DNA of 5,047 nucleotides from positions 1 to 5,047 of the forward strand of contig JAPPIL010000091.1 of the NCBI GenBank assembly GCA_028877195.1, given 5' to 3'. A model generated the notes under the pieces. That model saw only the letters and a list, made by a program, of their open reading frames with translations. It made no database searches and was not told the origin of the DNA. This document shows, piece after piece, positions 1-5,047 of this stretch. The first letter of the stretch is position 1; the number at the start of each line of letters is the position of its first letter. The DNA is from Pseudomonadota bacterium. Lineage in GTDB: Bacteria > Bdellovibrionota_B > Oligoflexia > Oligoflexales > JAPPIL01. The position numbers and the translations under genes are program-made.

Positions 1-651
1 GTGGCTCTCTGCATCGAGTTCACTATGTAACGACTGTTTGTCTTCAGGAGCGAGTGCTTGTTTAGAGAATAGTGTAAAAATAAATCTATAAGGTTCTTGC
101 TCGCTCTGCATAAAAATATCTTGCCACTCGACGCGAATGTAGCGACCAAACAGCCACTTGCCTTTTTGCAGCACGAACAAGGCATTCACTGCACATACCA
201 ATATCCATTCGGGGGCATGACTACCGTCAAGTTCTTCGCCGATGATTTCATTTAGGCTGCGCATATCAATTGGTTTTTCGTCACTATTGTCTACCTCATT
301 GTAGGCGGGTGGCTCAAAATCACCTTTCTCGTCAGTATTTAGATAGAAGCACTTGAGGTCTTTGTTCTCGATAAAGGCGGTAATGTAGCGATCTTGTTTA
401 GTGGTAAAATCAGTTGGTTGCACACGATACTCAAGCAGTTGCAAGAATTCACCATTAAACGCCTTAAGCTGTTGTGCTTGTTGTTTTTCTTTCAGTTGCC
501 AGAAATCTTTATTTAGCTTGCGCATCTCCTTTATTTTAGCCTCAAGGTCGGCCACCCTGTCCGCTTCATCCTTGACACGCTCAGCAAGTTTATTTTGCCA
601 GTAATTAAACGTATAAAATTCGTTTTCGTTGTAGATGCCTTTAACCGTCAT
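1..651 (-). CDS. Helicase-associated DNA methyltransferase, N-terminal 217 residues (partial, runs off left edge)
   Basis: The reading frame starts at ATG 651 and stays open for exactly 217 codons to base 1, so only the N-terminus is visible. It begins MTVKGIYNENEFYTFNYW, followed by a charged, probably coiled-coil helix (about residues 20-65) and a beta-rich segment with LNEIIGEEL (133-141), GKWLFGRY (164-171) and LAPED...LDAESH (200-217). From memory, this pattern is the N-terminal region of large (over 1000 residue) Eco57I-type adenine-N6 methyltransferases encoded next to DrmD-type helicases, including DrmMI of DISARM. The catalytic SAM-binding and NPPY motifs would lie beyond the window, so methylase activity is inferred from N-terminal similarity and gene order, not seen. 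The gene overlaps the helicase gene by 11 bases and has its own GAGG site, so the two are almost certainly co-translated. A type IIG/IIL-like enzyme with fused nuclease is also possible, but the NEFY start with no nuclease motif in view does not favour it. Confidence 0.8.
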   Translation of the reverse strand, partial: MTVKGIYNENEFYTFNYWQNKLAERVKDEADRVADLEAKIKEMRKLNKDFWQLKEKQQAQQLKAFNGEFLQLLEYRVQPTDFTTKQDRYITAFIENKDLKCFYLNTDEKGDFEPPAYNEVDNSDEKPIDMRSLNEIIGEELDGSHAPEWILVCAVNALFVLQKGKWLFGRYIRVEWQDIFMQSEQEPYRFIFTLFSKQALAPEDKQSLHSELDAESH

Positions 652-3472
652 TGAGCACCTCAGCGGCGATGATAACTGCTAACAGTTTGACGTAGGGAAA
701 CTTGGATTGTAGGTTAAATTTTTTCTCAATAAGGTTTTGGTAGTTGGCATGGGTCTGTGCGACAAGCTTCTTTTCCTCTTCTTTGCTGCGAGGACGGGAT
801 TTATATTTTCGTTCAAGCCAAGCTGTTTTTTTCTTCTGCCAAGTGTCTATCTCATCCTGATAAGAATGCAGTTGTTGGCTTTGTGTTTGTTGTAAGGCAT
901 CACCTCGTTCTTGTAGTTTCACAGCATAGCAATGAACAATCTTGGTTAAATATGTGTGTAACTGTTTAGTTATGCCATTGATGTCAGCGGCGCGATTAGG
1001 AATATCACGGCGAGTAAAGCCAAGCTGTTTTAAACCTTCGCTCGCGGGGAAGAGTTTTATCTTGCCCCGCACTACACAGGCAAGTTGCAGTTCGCTGATT
1101 TGTGGTTGTCCCAGACGGTTAGTGACTGAACCGTGCAACACGTAATAAGGCACACGTTGGGACTTGTTAGTTGCAAGTGTGGCTACTCTAACTTCTTTGC
1201 CGTTTAGCTGGCTATCAACACGGCGAACAAGTGTTTGCCACAATGGGTTTAGTTCCCACCAATAACTGAGCTCAGGCCAGCTATTGGTATCCTTGCGTGC
1301 CTGTGTGATGGCAGAGTTAACTCTTTCTGTGTTACAGGTAAGCTGCAGATTATTTGCGCCTTTCAGTTCTTTGTTAAGATTTTGGAAGGGATATTTTAAT
1401 GTGTGTTCGTGTTTTTTGTTGCTTGTGTTAGTGATGGTAAAGATGTTTTCGTTTTCGGTGTGCTCGATGCCCAACAAGTTCATTGATTTTTTGAGAAAAT
1501 CTTCATCACTGAGCAGTTTCTCACTATCTTGATAAGCTGGTTGATCACTCTTATCTGTGATTGTGCCAAAGACTTCTTGTTTATCAAAATCATTGAGAAG
1601 AATGTCGTAAGGGTCTTTTTCTTGCTCAATTTGTTCTGCAACTTTTTCTTCTTCTTTTTCACTATTAAACAGTCCCATAGCTAATCCCGCATCACCGAGC
1701 TGTTGTTTGACCGCTTCAAGTTTGGTGGCAAGTTTATCGACGACATAATGCTCGTTGAATTTTGTCAGAGCCTCGTTACTTGTTTCGCCGACAATGTAGT
1801 AGATATGCGGTTGTTTAGTTTGTCCGTAACGATCAATGCGACCGTTGCGTTGTTCGAGGGTTATCAGCGACCACGATATGTCATAATGGATAAGATGGTT
1901 ACAGAAGTGATGCAGGTTGATACCTTCAGAGGCAACATCGGTAGCGATGAGAATTTTTATTTTGCTGTTGTTGCTGGCAAAGGCTTCAACTATTTTTTGT
2001 TGCGTTTCTTCTGCTAAACCTGCGTGCATAATGACAAGTTCTGCTTGTGCTTCAAACTCCTGATCTTTTTTGCCTACTCGTAACTTGCGGTCGCAGCTGA
2101 GGTTATCTTTCAGTGCTTGCTGGGTTGCTTTGCTTTCGGTGAAGATGACGACACGTTCTTTTTTGCCTATTTTGTCGAGTACGACGTTTAGTTTTTGGTA
2201 TTTAGGTGTAGCTTGCATTGCTAGCTGTTCGCTGTGTGTCAGCAGTTGTCTTACTGTCTTTAGCTCATTGCTATCTTTGATTTTCTTTTCTCTATTGCTA
2301 AGCACAGAGCGAAAAGCTTCTGGCGAAGAAAACAAGGCTTTAGCAAGGGTCGTGCGAAACAAAGCATCACGAGTGCTTTTAGATAGTCGCTTAAAATTTG
2401 CTTGCTTTATGGCGGTAAGAAGTTTTTCTTCGAGAGCAGTAATCGAAACATATTCACGATGTGCACAGCGTTCAGGAATTTTTTGTTGTAGCTGCACATC
2501 TTTGTGAAAACGACGCACGGCAATTTTGGCGAGGTCGTCTTTGCTGATGTCTTCGGGGTCAATGACTAAAGTGGGATCGAGCAATTCAAGCAAACTACTG
2601 TAGCTTTCTTTTTTGCCATCGTGTGGTGTAGCACTAGTGAGGATGAGGTTATCGCAAATGCTTGATAGTTGCCGTGCAAGTCTTGCCCGTCCTGAACCTT
2701 GCCCGCTACGTCTTGCCACGTTATGGCATTCGTCTATGACAATGACATCGTAGTGGGTGTCATTGAGGTAGCGCTTGAGTTTGCCTTTCAAGGTATCCAT
2801 AGAGATGATGGCACGATCAAAACGATCGAGAGGGTTCATATTGCCAGGGATTTCGTGATAGACCCGATCTACTTCTTTGGCATCAAGCATTTTTAGAGGG
2901 ATAGCAAAGCGAGACCATATTTCTTTTTGAAACTGCTGTGCCATTGATTTGAGACAGACAACGAGAATACGCTTGCCACGTTGCCTTTTAATCAGATCAG
3001 CTAGCAAGATGCCAACTTGAATAGTTTTGCCCAATCCCACTGCATCAGCCATGAGAATACGAGCACGCAAATGCTTTGTCTCATCAAGCGCCTTGCAAGC
3101 CGCTACATGCTGAAACTCTTCCGGATTAATAGCAGCATTATGCCCGATAGTAAGTTCTTTGCCCGTCGGTACAGCTTTCCGCATCCACAGATCAATTTGT
3201 AATTTTGTATCTCTAAACTGCGGGCTTTTGTCGGGCACAAATTTCACATCGAGAGGGTCGATCACCTTGATCGCATCAATGGCATCAAGAAAACTTGCCC
3301 GTATTCCTTCAATTAGTCCTTCCATGCCCTCGACTTCAACGAGGTAGGATCGTAACTCGTTGGCATAGACACAATTATGCACCACCCACTGCGCATTACG
3401 ACACTCCACCCTCGCACCAGGCGGTAACGGCTTGCCCATCCTTTTGCTGTCGCAAACGTACTTGTATGACAT
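641..3472 (-). CDS. SNF2/DEAD-like superfamily 2 helicase, DrmD-related
   Basis: A complete 943-residue ATP-dependent DNA helicase/translocase. SF2 motifs are all intact and in order: Walker A DAVGLGKT (143-150), motif Ia LVVCLKSM (170-177), Walker B DECH (247-250), motif III TSATPHDG (279-286), IV VVIFTES (441-447), V ATDVASEGINLH (510-521) and VI QRNGRIDRYGQ (541-551). An N-terminal beta-rich domain (about 17-80, GARVECRNAQWVV...) precedes the core. After it come an acidic, probably flexible linker (about 600-660), a conserved-looking C-terminal domain (about 730-850) and a charged coiled coil (about 860-920). The N-terminal domain, IGHNAAINPEEFQ segment and RFHKDV block match, from memory, the SNF2-like DrmD of class 1 DISARM and relatives paired with methylases. 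The start is firm: an in-frame TGA lies 15 bases upstream with no other start between. The Shine-Dalgarno is weak (GGTG only). The linker segment is AT-richer than the rest in the line sampled. A stand-alone or Hma-type helicase is the alternative assignment; helicase function is not in doubt. Confidence 0.93.
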   Translation of the reverse strand: MSYKYVCDSKRMGKPLPPGARVECRNAQWVVHNCVYANELRSYLVEVEGMEGLIEGIRASFLDAIDAIKVIDPLDVKFVPDKSPQFRDTKLQIDLWMRKAVPTGKELTIGHNAAINPEEFQHVAACKALDETKHLRARILMADAVGLGKTIQVGILLADLIKRQRGKRILVVCLKSMAQQFQKEIWSRFAIPLKMLDAKEVDRVYHEIPGNMNPLDRFDRAIISMDTLKGKLKRYLNDTHYDVIVIDECHNVARRSGQGSGRARLARQLSSICDNLILTSATPHDGKKESYSSLLELLDPTLVIDPEDISKDDLAKIAVRRFHKDVQLQQKIPERCAHREYVSITALEEKLLTAIKQANFKRLSKSTRDALFRTTLAKALFSSPEAFRSVLSNREKKIKDSNELKTVRQLLTHSEQLAMQATPKYQKLNVVLDKIGKKERVVIFTESKATQQALKDNLSCDRKLRVGKKDQEFEAQAELVIMHAGLAEETQQKIVEAFASNNSKIKILIATDVASEGINLHHFCNHLIHYDISWSLITLEQRNGRIDRYGQTKQPHIYYIVGETSNEALTKFNEHYVVDKLATKLEAVKQQLGDAGLAMGLFNSEKEEEKVAEQIEQEKDPYDILLNDFDKQEVFGTITDKSDQPAYQDSEKLLSDEDFLKKSMNLLGIEHTENENIFTITNTSNKKHEHTLKYPFQNLNKELKGANNLQLTCNTERVNSAITQARKDTNSWPELSYWWELNPLWQTLVRRVDSQLNGKEVRVATLATNKSQRVPYYVLHGSVTNRLGQPQISELQLACVVRGKIKLFPASEGLKQLGFTRRDIPNRAADINGITKQLHTYLTKIVHCYAVKLQERGDALQQTQSQQLHSYQDEIDTWQKKKTAWLERKYKSRPRSKEEEKKLVAQTHANYQNLIEKKFNLQSKFPYVKLLAVIIAAEVLNDG
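658..661 (-). promoter_or_regulatory. Ribosome binding site of the methyltransferase gene, inside the helicase gene
   Basis: On the minus strand GAGG (part of GAGGTG) stands six bases before the ATG at 651. It is embedded in the last codons of the helicase gene. This fixes the start of the downstream gene and implies translational coupling across the 11-base overlap. Confidence 0.6.
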
Positions 3473-3715
3473 TGCTACACCATTGCTTCAGCTGTTTTAT
3501 CGTCAGTTTCTGTGGTTTTTTCAGCGAATTGTTCTGTGATTACAGACCAATAGGATATTTTAGTATTGGAAATAAAAGATTTAGTTTTTCATAATGGGGA
3601 GGGGAGATGGTTGAAGTATTTCCTTACTCTCATCTATGCGAGCAAGCAGCATCTCATTGCACTCATCTCTACATACGCGCGAGACTACTTTCAAAGAAAC
3701 AAAGCGTAGCTATGA
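3473..3715. other. Intergenic spacer between the protease and helicase genes
   Basis: These 243 bases contain no credible gene. They should hold the 3' end of the protease transcript and the promoter of the helicase-methylase pair, if that pair is transcribed separately. I see no GC-rich hairpin followed by a T run on the minus strand, and no good -35/-10 pair. The part nearest the helicase (about 3540-3600) is AT-rich. CTCATCT occurs at 3629-3635 and 3662-3668, with a related CATCTCAT at 3650-3657. A purine-rich run of GGGGAGGGGAGATGG lies at 3596-3610 on the plus strand. Read-through from the protease unit therefore remains possible. Confidence 0.5.
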
Positions 3716-4636
3716 TCATACTTGTTTCGGGATAGGATATTGTACCTGATGTCGTTCAAGGGCATTGCCGAGATGATTTGCCACAATCTTTAGCGAGGGG
3801 GTTGCACCGAATATATACATGCAGATGTGGTGGATATCCATAACAAGGTCTTGAAGCTCCTGATCTTTCTCCAGTTCCTTAACTTTAAGCCCAAGATCCT
3901 TAACCTCCTTGAGAGTGAGCTGTCTTGCGTGGCCAACGGTGTGCTCTGGCATGGAAAGCCCTTCGACAATTTTATCTATTTTCGCTGCAGAACCTGCCTC
4001 ATTTTTAAACATTCCTGTAGCCAATAAGTCTTTCACGGTGCTGACCGACCAGTTGATGGCATTTTCGCAGGCAATTATGGTATCGAGAGGATACTTCGCC
4101 ACGATGTTTACCCACAGTGCAGCATCAGAAGCACCTTCTTCAAGAGATTTCTTCGCTCTTTTCCAGCCCGACATGATGCCAGTAGCTGGCTGCATTCCCC
4201 ATGGCGTTGGCATCTGTGGGTCTATCGGCCCCAGATTAGATGGCTTCCCCATGTGGATCATTGTTGAAGCACAGGCAATTATTGTGCCGCCAGACATCGC
4301 CATCTGTGGAACAAAAACCTCAACATCGCCGCCGAACATCTCTCTCATGTAGTAGATCAGAGAGTTGGTAGCAAAAGCATCGCCTCCGGGTGTGTGTAGC
4401 AAAAGATCCAGACCTGCCCTGCGTTTAAGGCCATGGATTATGGCCATGAATGCATGCTTGTCGTTTGAATCGATTTCCGTTCCCTTCATGCCATCTTTCT
4501 GCATGAAGCCTGAAGAATAGACAATTACGTTCCTTCCCCCGCGCTTATCAGAAAGCCTGATGAGTTGCTTTCTGAGTGCAGAGTGGGGATTTTCTCCCTC
4601 TGCAATTCTTTTGATAGTTTCAGACCAACCAGGCAT
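3716..4636 (-). CDS. ClpP-fold serine peptidase, SDH proteinase / SppA-like family
   Basis: A 306-residue protein of the SDH proteinase type (PF01972, peptidase clan SK, related to SppA and ClpP). Visible motifs are HTPGGD (81-86), the glycine loop of the crotonase/ClpP fold; MAMSGGTIIA (112-121), in which Ser115 is the likely nucleophile; and GKPSNLGPIDPQ (130-141), typical of this family. The general base is not obvious from sequence alone; no His stands at the ClpP position, where Asp139 lies nearby. The C-terminal part (LGLKVKELEKDQELQDLV, then HHICMYIFGATPSLKIVANHLG) also matches family members I recall. No signal peptide or clear membrane anchor is present, so it is probably cytoplasmic, unlike true SppA. 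The N-terminus MPGW is usual for the family and supports the ATG at 4636. No strong Shine-Dalgarno precedes it, but it starts five bases after the upstream small gene, suggesting coupling. Substrate is unknown. The gene looks richer in GC than the helicase gene, so it may have a separate origin. Confidence 0.9.
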   Translation of the reverse strand: MPGWSETIKRIAEGENPHSALRKQLIRLSDKRGGRNVIVYSSGFMQKDGMKGTEIDSNDKHAFMAIIHGLKRRAGLDLLLHTPGGDAFATNSLIYYMREMFGGDVEVFVPQMAMSGGTIIACASTMIHMGKPSNLGPIDPQMPTPWGMQPATGIMSGWKRAKKSLEEGASDAALWVNIVAKYPLDTIIACENAINWSVSTVKDLLATGMFKNEAGSAAKIDKIVEGLSMPEHTVGHARQLTLKEVKDLGLKVKELEKDQELQDLVMDIHHICMYIFGATPSLKIVANHLGNALERHQVQYPIPKQV

Positions 4637-4641
4637 GTACG

Positions 4642-4860
4642 TCAGCCGAACCTACAGACTGTTTTCAAACTGATGTGGCTGTTGGGTGGGGGGATGTTCT
4701 GACCAGTTCCAATGGAGTACCAACCAGCAATCTTCTGGTCATACTTGCGCTTCACGTCAGAGAAGGCTTTGGCCGTCTCGCCCAACTCCACCCGCTTCCA
4801 TTCTGGCAGAAAGGCACGCTCAAACTCCTGTCTGTCCTCGAAATTTTTGATCTTGCTCAC
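4642..4860 (-). CDS. Small unrecognised protein upstream of the SDH-type peptidase
   Basis: I do not recognise this 72-residue protein. From the GTG start it begins MSKIKNFEDRQEFERAFLPEW, is hydrophilic and probably helical in its first 50 residues, and ends with NSHISLKTVCRFG. No membrane segment or known motif is visible. The start is chosen because AGGAGG at 4867-4872 lies six bases before GTG 4860; an adjacent ATG at 4863 is only three bases from it. The frame is open further upstream to an ATG at 5007 (121 residues), but that version lacks a Shine-Dalgarno. Its stop is five bases before the peptidase ATG, so the two genes form a tight unit. The protein may be a partner, adaptor, inhibitor or substrate of the peptidase; this is inference from position only. 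Confidence 0.65.
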   Translation of the reverse strand: MSKIKNFEDRQEFERAFLPEWKRVELGETAKAFSDVKRKYDQKIAGWYSIGTGQNIPPPNSHISLKTVCRFG

Positions 4861-4866
4861 CATACA

Positions 4867-4872
4867 CCTCCT
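4867..4872 (-). promoter_or_regulatory. Strong ribosome binding site deciding the start of the small gene
   Basis: A perfect AGGAGG, extended to AGGAGGTG, six bases before GTG 4860 and three bases before ATG 4863. It is the best Shine-Dalgarno in the window and argues for the short form of the small protein, probably with the GTG start. Confidence 0.65.
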
Positions 4873-5007
4873 GTGCACCTTATCGGAAGAGCGAACTCTA
4901 GCCTTAGCGACGATGACACCCACTGTCAGTAATAACAGCTTCGCCACAGACGGGCAAGAGTGTCTCCTCCTCATAAAGCTCTTGGGATGAAATTGACCTC
5001 CCCCCAT

Positions 5008-5036
5008 TTTATAGTTCAGTTACGCGATTAGATCCA
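5008..5036 (-). promoter_or_regulatory. Candidate sigma70-like promoter for the small protein / peptidase unit
   Basis: Reading the minus strand, TATAAA (5013-5008) is a good -10 match. Seventeen bases upstream stands TGGATC (5036-5031), which matches only three of six positions of the -35 consensus. Transcription would start near 5000, inside or just after the long open frame's first codon, leaving a leader of about 140 bases before the small gene. The weak -35 and the lack of other evidence keep this tentative. Confidence 0.25.
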
Positions 5037-5047
5037 TCATGTTAACC

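Noticed and set aside
1480..1662. 60-codon minus-strand frame beginning with a lysine run, possibly a frameshift product of the helicase
   Set aside because: It comes from reading the GAAAAAGAAG repeats of the acidic linker out of frame. No classical slippery heptamer is present and the helicase frame is intact through it.
2070..2507. 145-codon open frame on the plus strand within the helicase gene
   Set aside because: Antisense to the conserved helicase core; its Ser/Leu/Cys-rich translation is typical of a shadow frame.
3688..3715. Possible hairpin after the peptidase stop (CTA...CTTT / AAAGTAG) as a terminator
   Set aside because: The stem is only about seven AT-rich pairs with a bulge, and no T run follows, so it does not support a terminator.
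3909..4352. 147-codon open frame on the plus strand within the peptidase gene
   Set aside because: It is antisense to a gene with clear family motifs and shows no recognisable protein pattern; it is a shadow frame.
5020..5047. Possible C-terminal end of an upstream minus-strand gene, stopping with TAA at 5020-5022
   Set aside because: Only about eight codons are visible, too few to distinguish from chance.
1..5047. tRNA, CRISPR array, insertion sequence ends or attachment sites
   Set aside because: I looked for cloverleaf ends, spaced repeats, transposase or integrase motifs and long terminal inverted repeats and found none.

Overview
The window reads as a piece of a bacterial defence or genomic island. 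All four genes I can support lie on the minus strand, so the biological order runs from right to left. A few sampled lines suggest moderate base composition: roughly 40-45% GC in the helicase gene and about 50% in the protease gene. Shine-Dalgarno sites are of the classical AGGAGG/GAGG type. This fits a proteobacterium, perhaps a gammaproteobacterium, but nothing in the window fixes the taxon. No tRNA, rRNA, CRISPR array, transposase or integrase is visible.

Right part (about 3716-5047): a two-gene unit. A small unrecognised protein of about 72 residues is preceded by a strong AGGAGG site. Five bases after it comes a 306-residue ClpP-fold serine peptidase of the SDH proteinase / SppA-like family (PF01972 type), with an HTPGGD loop, an MSGGT nucleophile motif and an LGPIDPQ motif. 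A weak sigma70-like promoter may lie near 5008-5036.

Middle (3473-3715): 243 bases without a gene, holding short CTCATCT repeats but no convincing terminator or promoter.

Left part (1-3472): a complete 943-residue SNF2/DEAD-like helicase resembling DrmD of class 1 DISARM and related phage-defence helicases. It overlaps by 11 bases the first 217 codons of a protein that runs off the left edge. That protein matches the N-terminal region, as I recall it, of the large Eco57I-type adenine methyltransferases encoded beside this helicase family (DrmMI-like). Overlap and internal Shine-Dalgarno point to coupled translation.

Working interpretation: the helicase and methyltransferase form the core of a helicase-methylase defence cassette (DISARM class 1, the related Hma type, or a stand-alone pair). 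The methylase would mark self DNA and the helicase would translocate on foreign DNA. Whether the protease pair is a functional partner or an independent island cargo cannot be decided from this window. The genes that would settle the system type lie to the left of position 1.
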